DNA of 64,000 bases from Melieria omissa. Its lineage: Eukaryota; Arthropoda; Insecta; Diptera; Ulidiidae. Of this stretch, positions 1 through 11,900 are shown one piece after another. Location: positions 19,652,921 to 19,716,920 of the forward strand of contig OZ020269.1 of assembly GCA_963971225.1 (NCBI GenBank). The letters are read 5' to 3'. The translations under genes and the position numbers were made by a program. Every line of letters begins with the position of its first letter. Position 1 is the stretch's first letter. The notes beneath the pieces were generated by a model. The model made no database searches and was not told the origin of the DNA. It worked only from the letters and a program-made list of their open reading frames with translations.

Positions 1-230
1 TTTCAATAAGGTGTCATCCGGTTTCAGTACCTCTCTTGATCTTGGAACCGTCAGTGAAGAAAATGTCCTTTAGGTCCCTTACCATGGATTCTTGATTACC
101 GTCTTTTGATTGGAACTGTCAGTGAAGAAAATGTCCTTCAGGTCTCTATCATGGATTCTTGATTACTGTCCGTGGATTGGAACCGTCCGTGAAGAAAATA
201 TCGATCAGGTAACCTAACATAAATTCTGGA
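1..230 (-). mobile_element. Non-LTR retrotransposon (LINE) RNase H scrap with a triplicated motif
   Basis: Read on the minus strand, the segment near 35-60 gives FFTDGSKIKRGTETG, which matches the first catalytic block of RNase H domains in I/R1-type LINEs (FTDGSK...GTGAG). The same stretch recurs with changes at about 109 and 176, so three copies of a 66-67-bp unit lie in tandem between about 43 and 230. Stops break the frame, so this is a decayed fragment and not a working element. The family assignment rests on this one motif. Confidence 0.45.
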
Positions 231-483
231 TTATACCATTGTTCACGCTTCGGAAAACTGATTTCAAAATTTCTCCTATGTAATAAATACTACAGGTATT
301 AGGGGGCCATAAGCCACTGGTATTACCCTGACAACATCTTGAATATTTCTATCAGATCCGAGTCCCTACTATCGTAACACTGTCCACTTCATTGCTTAGA
401 GGCAGGAAGAGAACCAGTCAGAACAAAACGGAAAAGGCGATAGTCCGGATGTTCGATAACCAACTCCAACTCTTAGCCTGAAG

Positions 484-1082
484 TAGAGCTGCAAAACTAT
501 CGATAGTCGAACTATCAGATAGTTTCGATAGTTTGGAAAAAACAATCGATACTATCGAATCCAACGAAACTATCGCATAGCATCTGATAGTTTTGATAAT
601 TTGGAAAAAAATATCGATACTATCGCAGCCAAAAAACTAAACTAATTGAAATTTTTATTTTAAAATTCTTTTTTAAGTTTATTTTTGAACATTACAACAA
701 ACATTAAACGTTATCAATGCAATTGCTGCAGCCAGCACGACAAAAACGCAGACTCAAGAATATGTTTCCGCACTTGAAGAAACATGCACATAAGTCGTCT
801 TACTCGCCCTTTTTGACAAAGCAACAGAAGAAGACACATAAAGTTTTCCGAAAATCTACCAAATTCAAATAAAATGTACCAACCAGCATAAAATCAAAAT
901 TCAAACATAAATCTACCAAGTTTTTTGAATTCTACCAAAACGCCAACACTCGTGTTTTCCTGATCGAAAACACAGATGGCAGCGAATCGATAGTATCGAT
1001 AGTAACGAAAACCATCGATAGTCAAGTAAAAATGAAAACTATCGATATTATCGATAGTGCCATCGATAGTTTTGCAGCTCTA
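484..1082. mobile_element. hAT-type MITE, 599 bp, rich in TATCGATA
   Basis: The ends are inverted repeats: TAGAGCTGCAAAACTATCGA at the left and its complement at the right, ending CTATCGATAGTTTTGCAGCTCTA. A perfect 8-bp target duplication, GCCTGAAG, flanks it at 476-483 and 1083-1090. An 8-bp duplication and a TAGAG/CAGAG-type tip are typical of hAT elements such as hobo and Hermes. No transposase is present. Both ends carry clustered ATCGAT motifs, including five full TATCGATA octamers at 498, 612, 994, 1040 and 1049. Confidence 0.85.
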
Positions 1083-2963
1083 GCCTGAAGCTAGCGAAGA
1101 AAAGATTGTCGCAGAAGAGAGTTAAAGTATCAACGGCCACTAACCGACGCAGGCCTCTGAAATGGGGCATTCCTCATAGAAGTACCATGTCGAAATCGTT
1201 ATTGGAGAAAAACATGTGGAAAATCATCTGAAATAGCATCGAGAAAATTTGGAGTGGAAACACTAAATTGGCCATCTCAAACGCACTGTATTTTTAGGAA
1301 TAGTTTAGCTTGAGGAATTGACGAATAGCTACTTCAGGTACTTCAGGACATTACTTAGGCGTCACTGACTTCTTCAACCATCTGAGTTTTAAACACAAAA
1401 TTGTATCTTTGAACTTCTTAAAAATGTGATTTAACACCCAATGTACAAAACTTTAACTCAAAATGTCACACGCTATTCGATTTATGGAATTTTTTAAAAG
1501 ATGTTAATTTAAGGATCTCAACAGTTGTGACGGCACAGTTTCTATTTGGACGGCAAGCCATTCGACTATAAAAGTTTGGACCACCGCCACAGTTGCCTTA
1601 ATTTATAATATAGAAGATTATAAGTCACCTACACCGCCACTGCCTGTCACTCTCTAGACGTAGATGGAAAGCTTTAAGCTTACCATTCTTTGACAATTTG
1701 CGTGATCTCGAAACAGCCAGTAATATACTGCCAGTGTTTTTCAAGAGCCAGATTACGTCACTTTGATACATTTCATTCATAATTTCTAGCAAGTCTTTTA
1801 TCTTCTGGTAATCACCCACGAATCAGATTGATTTAATCAAACCCCCGAAAGACTTGTTATACAGACACATTGTTCTTTCTTCTTGTAGTATTTCAATGAT
1901 CTTAGTTTGTAGCCTAAGCGTATCTTTCGGCAAGATCCCGTGCGAATTAGCACTTCATCCCAACCTCTTCAACCTAACCTAATCTTAACATCTCCATAGA
2001 CTTTCCTCGAAGTTACAAAGCATTCAAGCAATGTTGCACCACTTTTACATAAAAATACATTTCATTGAATATCTTTCAAATCGTTTCCTTCTGAATTAAG
2101 TACGCATGCATTACGCGCACATTCAGTTTTATGCATTTCTCTCACTCAGTCTTCATTATATCTCACTAACTTGAAAAAGCAATCAATTTACATGTAAAAA
2201 CACGTATGATTATTTTTTTGCAATATTCAAAAATTCCAAAACTTTTGCCTAATTAAAGTATGTTAATTTCAAGTAATTAGTTTGCCAATTAATTCGGCAA
2301 CAACCAAACATAAATGTTGCAAATTCATTTTAAACCCAAACGATGTTTCTGAAAATAATTGACGCTCTGGTACAACGATTTGAATGCAACAAACGTTGCA
2401 GTTTGTATGTGCAACGGCACGCAAGGCGTGAACACTGCACACCAAAACACCTAACAAAGTGCAACATTTTCATGCTTAAATTCTTCCTCAACCACTGTTG
2501 CGGCCGCTGGGCTCAATTGTAAATGTTGCAAACGCGCACATTACGTGACACACTTAATTATTGTAATTATATGAGCAAATGTTTGCTTTACATTTTGGCG
2601 TCGCAGAGACGTCAGCAGCAACAGCTGCACCAAAAGAAACCCCAAACGAGTTGGACGAGAAAGAAAAAATAAACAGCGATGCGATTTTTTTTACGATTTC
2701 TTGCAATCTCCGCAACAACAATGCAGCAACTACGCGAACGGCCAATAAGTGAACGCACACAACGGAAGCTCGTCAATGAGTTGCGTTAAAATTGAATGAA
2801 TTGAATTGAATAAACAGCTAAACGTCACAACGAATTGCAGTGATTAGCTGCAGCCGCCGCAAAGTAGTGTCAGTCATAACAACAACAATCAATTATAAAC
2901 TGTTTATAGCAAATTACACAAATGTATGACGATTCATGCACAAGCAACGTGCTAACTAGCAAA
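1083..2963. other. Spacer upstream of the giant gene, no gene seen
   Basis: I see no coding region with recognisable protein sequence here. The short open frames at 1625-1819, 2269-2457 and 2554-2760 (all minus) lack any family resemblance. The last few hundred bases before 2964 should contain the promoter and 5' untranslated region of the gene that follows, but I cannot place a start site. An in-frame ATG at 2922 has a poor context (C at -3), whereas the ATG at 2964 sits in a fly-like CAAAATG context. Confidence 0.4.
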
Positions 2964-5900
2964 ATGGATTTCACGTTGGGTGTATTAACCGGCGCCTACG
3001 CCGTACTGGCGCTCATTATATTCTACGTTGTCTATATTATTGAGGTGAAATTAGGTAAAGTATGGTAAAGATGCACAAAAGTGTGCTTCAGCGTTGCGCA
3101 TGCGTGAATGTCTGCATGAGTGTGCGCGTTGCCTGTAGCGCTGTGTTAGTGTCAGAGCACGTTTGTGTTCAATCAATCGCAAAATATCGCCAGCACTTCG
3201 ACTAATTGTATTTTGTCTCGTTTTTTGCAGATCTACCCGCCGTACTCAATGGTCAACACAGCGCCACAACGGCTACACCGCACACAGTCAACAACAATAA
3301 CAACCAGCTGCAAGATTTCTCGACAATGTCACAAACGCGGCTACGTCAACTAATCCAAGCCATCATAGCTGAAACGTTGCACATGCCCGGCATGGCAACG
3401 GGCACCGTCTCGGAGTTGGCGCTCAACACGCATGCGCAGAGCAACGGCGGCACCACGTTGTCGCTGACCAATGGCACTGCAAGGCGTCACCGGACCGAGC
3501 ACTATTTCGAGCCAAAAATCTATCAAGATTTGTTGGCCACAGCGGTGCTGAATAAGGTGAGTGGCGGGAAAATGAAAAATTAAATAATTAGTTCCTTTAA
3601 AGTTAGTGAAAAGGTGATCAGAAATAAGACGGTTAATACTTTCATGTTCGACTTTTAAAACTTTGAGCGAAACAAAAAACCAGTACCAATTTGGCTCTGT
3701 TAAAAAATGTACCTATTCAATTCTTTAGTTACGCATACGCAGTGTGGGCCCATAGAAATTCTCTACATCCAATTCAGTAAACACGTGTTTGATGCATTTT
3801 TGTAACAAAACAAAACAAAAACAAATGAAAGCTAAATTACAACATACCTAGTTTTCAGGTCGCAGCCATAAGACAAACATAAAAACAACATTTATTTAGA
3901 AAATAAACAAGGAAAGCAAGAAACATGTCAGCAAACAAGTGCAAAACGCCGGTAGAGAATGGCCCACAGCCGTCTCAACCGAACGAAAGCAATCAAAACA
4001 AAATACTGAAAACCCAAAATAACCCAAACACACAACACACACAGAAGCAACCGCTTTTGGTGCACAGAAACAACGTGTTTAGGTGCTTTTGCATTGCTCT
4101 TTGCCGCACAAAAATAATTGGCAAGTGTCGTGTCTGTGGCGATTGGCGATTTACTGCTGCCCGCACGCCCGTACGCCAGCCTACTTAGTTTGCCTTTCAT
4201 TGAGCACTTTGGTGGCTTCCTTCCGTTATAAATTTTTTGAACGAAGAATTCCGTGCTAAATGGCCAAGCCTAGAAATCGGCAAGTTGCCACCAGAGGTTT
4301 TAGTTGGTCGTCAACTTTCAAGCCGTGCAAACGTTTCTGATAAATCAAAAACCAAGCCAAACCAGCGCCACCAATACTAGAGCAACATTAATTGGATAAA
4401 GCAGACATACAGCTGCATTTGGAATATTTCCGTTTACGCATACAAAGGATTACTCCTGCAGCCACAGTTCAGCATAAGCAGTTTAATCGAAAGGGAATGT
4501 GAGCGGGGTTTTCTAACCCAAAGTCTTTTAACATGGACGAGCAGCAAGAAAATGTAATGCTTACATAACTTGATACAAAAAAAATGGATCAAATTGTATG
4601 TGCTCGTTAAAAGTTTGTGGAAACTCTTGGTGAATTTTCGAATCTAATATAACGTGAAAAAAAGTTTCCAAGCGCATTTTATTACTTTTAATTGACGAAA
4701 TCAGTTCAGCATCAATAATTGCTGACAACGGTGTAAAAACATGAACGTGGCCAGATAATTTCTGATTTTCATTAAAACCTCGAAAGCATTGACATTTTAT
4801 AGAAAAATATTTCCCAAAAAACCACATCAGCAGCGCCACATCTTCAAAATTGTTGGCTAGTTTCGTTTTTTCACATTTCTGTGCCACAAAGCCCCAACTT
4901 GCGCTCTACTTTGCTGTCTGAAATCGATACAAAGTCGAGCCGCGTCACTCAACGAAGGCGCCAGTCTTCAGACATTCGTCAAGTTTTCGCTGACGTGCGA
5001 ACGCCGTCAAAACGCCCGCTGACTTAAGCGGCTTAAGGCAATTGCCGCATACTTTGCATACAACGCGCCGAGATTTCCCCATTCGGCCGCAAGTTCACAG
5101 TCAGGGACGCACTTATGTTAGCGCCACCGGCCACAGCACGTGCTGCCTTGTCATGACATGGCGTTTATATTTTTACATTTGATTTTTCTATTTCATGCTC
5201 TCGTGGTGCAGATCGTCGACACGCAGGGCAACGTCAGACCAATGTCGGAGAGTACGCCAGACCTGAGCGCTCGCAATGTGGACCCGAATTACAACATTGA
5301 AAATCAAAGCACTACATCCGGCAGTTCTGTGGAGCCCCGAAGCGATTGCAGCTACACCGATACCGAGCAGTCGCCCCAAGTGAGTTTTTACTTAGCCGTT
5401 GCCACGCGAAATCGCTTTAACTTTTCTCCTAACGCCAACAGATCGGCAAAGGCGAGCACGCTTCTCCCTTCGATTCCGAACGGAATTTGCCAGCCGACGA
5501 TGCGGACAATTTGCTTATTACTGCTGGACGCGAATCGGCTTTGAGTGATTACATTGCCTCGCATATGGTGCCACTACCTGACCTATCTGCTCCTGTCACT
5601 GAATCTGAAGAAGATGGTAGGCCACCAAACAACACTTAATTACTTTAGTTGCATTTAATTCAAACAATGTTTACTTTGTCACAGATCGTGCTTCGATTAC
5701 TTCGAGTGCGCTCGGTGAGGGCACGTGGGAGGACAACTGGCTGTTCAAGAAGAAGCGTTCCTCCATTAGCACCTCGATTGCTGCCGGTAGTGTTGGCATG
5801 CTGGTGCCCGCACCCAAGGAAGACGTGCGCGCTCAGATCGGTGACAAGACCACAGACGAGATCAGTGATCTTTCGGAAATGGGCTCGGACACAGATGACT

Positions 5901-8900
5901 CCTCCATGGATCTGCTGAAAAACAGTTTGGATCCGCTTAATGATCGTTTGCTAAACAAACATTTGATTGGTGGGCAGAATACAAAAATCGTCCTGGACGA
6001 GCTAGTAGAGCGTGTCAGCCTGGTCTCTTATACGCTGCCAGCCGCTGATGAACCAGACTTCACCGAGACGAAGAACGAACATTTTAAAGACACAGCAGCC
6101 AACACATCGGACATGAACGCGAATACTGGCAAGCTACAGGTGGAAGAAGTGGACACGGGCCTACTGTCACCGCCAGCGAATTTCAAAGATGCCGCCGCTT
6201 TACAAGAAGCAAAGCAAAAAAGTGCTTCATCAGGTAAGCCAACCATACAACAATAACACACCAAGTCATTAGCAACTATCATATTGTGTTAAGTTTTAAC
6301 AACCCGTTACTAAACATACTAGCCAAAAGTACCACGCAAGTCAAGTTCAACCATCCCAACTATGATTTTTGTAGCAGCTAGTCAGTCGTAAACGCATATT
6401 AGTTTCTAGTAGCAAACATTGTTGGCTGCCATCCAAAGCTTTCCCCTCAGAGGTATCGTCTCAGTATCTTTGCATTATGTGCGTATATGCGACACTCAGA
6501 CGTCGTTTGTGTTTCCAGCCAATGAACTTACTGAAGACCCGCACGCCATTGAAGGTTGTACCGGTTTCAGTACAATTGAAGTTCTTGATGTTAACCCCAA
6601 TGTCACAAAGTCACGAACAATCAACGACATATCGGTGGAAGGTTCTCCATCCGTAATAGAAATACTAGCCGCTATTGCTCTGGGCCCAATGCTAGCTGTA
6701 CCCGCGTCAGAGCAGCAAACCATAATTTCTCCCACCGATTTGAATTCGTTAAAAGAATTAAGTGAACTAGCTCTGGCGGAAATAAAATCCCGCAGTCCAG
6801 AAGCAGGACACCAATCACTTGATATAATACACGAAGAAATAACAGAAGACGAACTTAAGGTTGAGGAACTCTCGAATGTAAGCGAGAGTATAATAGCCAC
6901 ACAGAAACCACCGGAACAAACAACTAAACTACTGGAAAGTGCTGTAGAGAAACTTAACTTATGTGGAATTGAAACCAATGCAATCGAAGTTCAAAGTTCG
7001 ATGAAACCCTCAGCAAATGAATCAACAACACTTCGGATACCGGATCCAGAACCTGCAACATCTGCGCCAAACTCGAAATCAGCACCCATTCTAACCAAAC
7101 CGGAAACTCCCATACCGGAACCAGCTTTCATCCCGACCGAGTCATTGGCACAGTCTGCTGAAGCTGGGCAATCAGTATTACCTACAGAGGAGCCTGTCAA
7201 ACAACTAGAACCAGCACCCGCTCCATCCACAACAGAGCTTCCTACAATTGCAGCTGAGCCAGCCACACTTACTGCAGCGAAAGTAGGGCAAGATCCACAG
7301 CCAGGAACTATTGAGACCCAAACCGCAGCTCTCCTGCCTGCAACCGTGCCTGCAGAGAAACCTGAAAAGCCATCAGACCCAGCAACCGCTCCAACTGAAA
7401 CAGAGTCTACGAAACCGAAAGCTGAGCCAGCCGCAGTACCTGCAGCAAAACTTGTACAAGAACTACAACCAGCACCCGTTCCGACCCAAACTACAACTAC
7501 CGCAGCTGCAGCTGCGCCAGCTGTAGTATCTGCAGCAGAAACACAACAAGAACCACATTCAGCACAAGTTCCGTCCGAAACTGCAACTCAGCCAACCGTA
7601 GTTCCTGCAACGGAACCTGGACAAGAACCACAGCCAGCACAAGTTTCGAACGAAACTGCAGCTACTGTTGCTGCAGCTGCTCCAGCTGTAGTACCTTCCA
7701 TGGAACCTCTACAAGAATCGAAGCCAGCATCTGTTCCGACTGAAGTAAAAACTCCGGTGGCTGTCGCTGAGCCAGCCGAAATACCTGCCCCAAACTCTTT
7801 ACAAGAACCGGACCTAGAATCTGTCCCAATTGAAACAGCGGCTCCTATAGTGTTAGCTGAGCCAACCGCAATACCGGCCGCAGAATCTACACAAGAACCG
7901 GAGCCAGCATCCGTTCCGACTGAAGCAAAAACTTCGGTGGCTGCCACTGAGGTAACTGCAATATCTGTCACAGAACTTATACAAGAACCTGAGCCAGTAT
8001 CCGTTCCGGTCGTAGCAGCACCAACCGTATCTGAAACTGAACCAATTCCAGTAGCTGTGCCGGAAACGGGGCCAGCGCCAGTTTTGACTGACACACCGGC
8101 TCCTTTAGCTGCAACTGAGCAAGCTCCAGAACCAGAACAAGAACCAGAACCAGTGTCCGGTCCGGTCGAAACGACACCTACCGTGACTAAAGCTGAGCCA
8201 GTCTCAGTACCTGCCGCTGACCCTGTACAAGAACCGGAGCCAGCTGCCGTGTTAACTGAAACGGCAGCGCCTATAACTACAGCTGAGCCAGCCACAGAAC
8301 CTAAAACGGAACATGTACAAGAATCGGAGTCAGTATCCGTCCCTGGTGAGACAGCACCTACCGTGATTGAAACTGAGCCAGTCGCAGTTCCTGCCGCGGA
8401 CCCTGTACAAGAACCGGAGACAGCTCCCATTTCGAACGGAGCAGCAGCTGCAGCTGAGCCCGTTCCAGCACCTGCCGCAGAACCTTTACAAGATTCGGAC
8501 CCTGTATCAGATCCTGTCGAAACAGCATCTTCCGTGGCTGAAACTGAGCCAGTCATAGTGCCTCTTGCGGAACCTCTTTCAGAACCGGGGCCAGCTGCCG
8601 TTTCGACTGAAACAGCAGCTCCTATAGCTGCAGCTGAGCCAGCCACAGCACGTGCCGCGGAACCTGTACAAGACCCGGAGCCAACTCCCACTTTAAATGA
8701 AACAGCACCTACCGGGGCTGAAACTGAGCCAGTCACAGTGCCTGCCGCGGAACCTGTACAAGAACCGGAGCCAACTCCCGTTTCGAATGAGACAGCAGCA
8801 CCTGTATCTGGAGCTGAGACAGCAACAGCACGTGCCGCGGAACCTGTACAAGAACAGGAGTCAACTCACACTTTAAATGAAACATCAGCTCAAAACGCTA

Positions 8901-11900
8901 CAAATGAGTCAGCTGTAGCATCTTCGGTGCAACCTGTGCAAGAACCGGAGGCGGTAACCGCTCCTGTCGAAATAGCACCAACCGGGGCTGAAACTGAGCT
9001 AGTCGCAGTGCCTGCCGCAAAACCTTTACAAGAACCGGAGCTAGCTCCCCTTTCGGCTGAAACAGCACCTACCGTAACTGAAGCTGAGCCAGTCCCAGAA
9101 CATGCAGCGGAACCTGTACAAGAACTAGCGCCAGCTCACGTTTCGAATGAAACAGCAGCTCCTCTAACTGCAGCTGAGCCAGCCACAGCACGTGCCGCGG
9201 AACCTGTACAAGACCCGGAGCCAACTCCCACTTTAAATGAAACAGCACCTACCGGGGCTGAAACTGAGCCAGTCACAGTGCCTGCCGCGGAACCTGTACA
9301 AGAACCGGAGCCAACTCCCGTTTCGAATGAGACAGCAGCACCTGTATCTGGAGCTGAGACAGCAACAGCACGTGCCGCGGAACCTGTAAAAGAACCGAAG
9401 CCAGTATCAGTTCCTGTCGGAACAGCACCTACCGCGGCTGTAACTGAGCCAGCCAAAGCACCTGCCGCGGAACCTGTACAAGACCCGGAGTCAACTCCCA
9501 CTTTAAATGAAACAGCACCAACCGGGGCTGAAACTGAGCCAATCCCAGTGACTGCCGCGGAACCTGTACAAGACCCGGAGCCAACTTCCAGTTTAAATGA
9601 AACAGCACCTACAGTGGCTGTAACTGAGCAAGCCAAAGCACCTGCCGCGGAACCTGTACAAGACCCGGAGTCAACTCCCACTTCAAATGAAACAGCACCT
9701 ACCGTCGCTGAAACTGAGTCAGTCGCAGTGCCTGCCGCGGAACCTGTACAAGAACCGGAGGCAGGTCACGTTTTGAAAGAAACAGCAGCTCCTATAGCTC
9801 AAGCTGAGCCAGCCGCAGCACCTGCCGCGGAACCTGTAAAAGAACTCGAGCCAGTATCAGTTCCTATCGAAACAGCACCTACCGGGGCTGAAACTGAGCC
9901 AGCCAAAGCACCTGCCGTGGAACCTGTACAAGACCCGGAGCCAACTTCCACTTTAAATGAAACAGCACCTACAGTGGCTGTAACTGAGCACACCAAAGCA
10001 CCTGCCGCGGAACTTGTACAACAGCCGGAGCCAGCTCCCATTTCGACTGAAACAGTAGCTCCTATAGCTGGAACTGAGCCAGCCCCAGTAGCTGCTGCGG
10101 AGCCTGTACAAGAACCGGTGCCAGTATCAGTTCCTGTCGAAACAGCACCTACCGTGGCTGAAACTGAGCCAGTCACAGTGGCTGCCGCGGAACCTGTACC
10201 AGAACCAGAGCCAACTCCCGTTTCGAACAAAACAGCAGCACCTATAGCTGCAGCTGAGCCAGCCCCAGCAGCTGCTGCGGAACCTATACGGGAACCGGAG
10301 CCAGTATCAGTTCCTATCGAAACAGCACCTACCGGGGCTGAAACTGAGCCAGTCACAGTGCCTGCCGCGGAACCTGTACAAGAACCTGAGCCAGTATCAG
10401 TTCCTGTCGAAACAGCACCTACCGTGGCTGAAACTGAGCCAGTCACAGTGTCTGCCGCGGAAACTGTACAACAACTAGAGCCAGCTCCCGCTTCGAATGA
10501 AACAGCAGCACCTATAGCTGCAGCTGAGCCAGCCCCAGCAGCTGCGGCGGAACCTGTAAAAGAACCGGAGCCAGTATCAGTTCCTGTCGACACAGTACCT
10601 ACCGTGGCTAAAACTGAGCCAGTCGCAGTGTCTGCCACGGAACCTGTACAAGAACCTGAGCCAGTATCAGTTCCTGTCGAAACAGCACCTACCGTGGCTG
10701 AAACTGAGCCAGTCACAGTGTCTGCCGCGGAAACTGTACAAGAACCAGAGCCAGCTCCCGTTTCGAACGAAACAGCAGCACCTGTATCTGCAGCTGAGCC
10801 AGCCCCAGCACCTGCCGCGGAACCTGCAAAAGAACTCGAGCCAGTATCAGTTCCTGTCGACACAGTACCTACCGTGGCTAAAACTGAGCCAGTCGCAGTG
10901 TCTGCCGCGGAACCTGTACAAGAACCTGAGCCAGTATCAGTTCCTGTCGAAACAGCATCTACCGTGGCTGAATCTGAGCCAGTCACAGTGCCTGCCCCGG
11001 AACCTGTACCAGAACCAGAGCCAACTCCCGTTTCGAACGAAACAGCAGCACCTATAGCTGCAGCTGAGCCAGCCCCAGCACCTGCCGCGGAACCTGTAAA
11101 TGAACTCGATCCAGTATCAGTTCCTATCGAAACAGCACCTACCGGGGCTGAAACTAAGCCAGTGGCAGTGTCTGCCGCGGAACCTGTACAAGAGCAGGAG
11201 CCAGCCTCCGTTTCGACTGAAACAACAACTCCTATAGCTGCAGCTGAGCCAGGCACAGCACCCACCGCGGAGCCTGTACAAGAGCCGGAGCCAGTATCAG
11301 TTCCTGTCGAAACAGCACCTACCGTGGCTGGAACTGAGCCAGTCGCAGTGCCTGCAGCGGAACCTGTCCGAGAACCGGAGCCAGTATCAGTTCCTGTCGA
11401 AACAGCACCTACCGTGGCTGAAACTGAGCCAGTCACAGTGCCTGCCGCGGAACCTGTACAAGAACCAGAGCCAGCTCCCGTTTCGAACGAAACAGCAGCT
11501 CCTATAGCTGCAGCTGAGCCAGCCGCAGCACCTGCCGCGGAACCTTCACAAGAACCGGAGCCAGTATCAGTTCCTGTCGGAACAGCACCTACCTCGGCTG
11601 AAACTGAGCCGGCGGCGGTGCCTGACACGGAACCTGTACAAGAACAAAAGCCAGCACCCATTTCGACTGAAACAGCAGCTTCTATAGCTGCAGCTGAACC
11701 AGCCCCAGCACCTGCCGCGGAACCTTCACAAGAACCGGAGCCAGTATCAGTTCCTGTCGAAACAGCACCTACCGTGGCTGAAACTGAGCCAGTCACAGTG
11801 CTTGCCGCGGAACCTGTACAAGAACCAGAGCCAGCTCTCGTTTCGAACGAAACAGCAGCACCTATAGCTGCAGCTGAGCCAGCCCCAGCACCTGCCGCGG

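Noticed and set aside
3925..4200. Overlapping 87- and 90-codon frames on both strands in an intron
   Set aside because: No family resemblance and no splice logic; they lie inside intron 2 of the giant gene.
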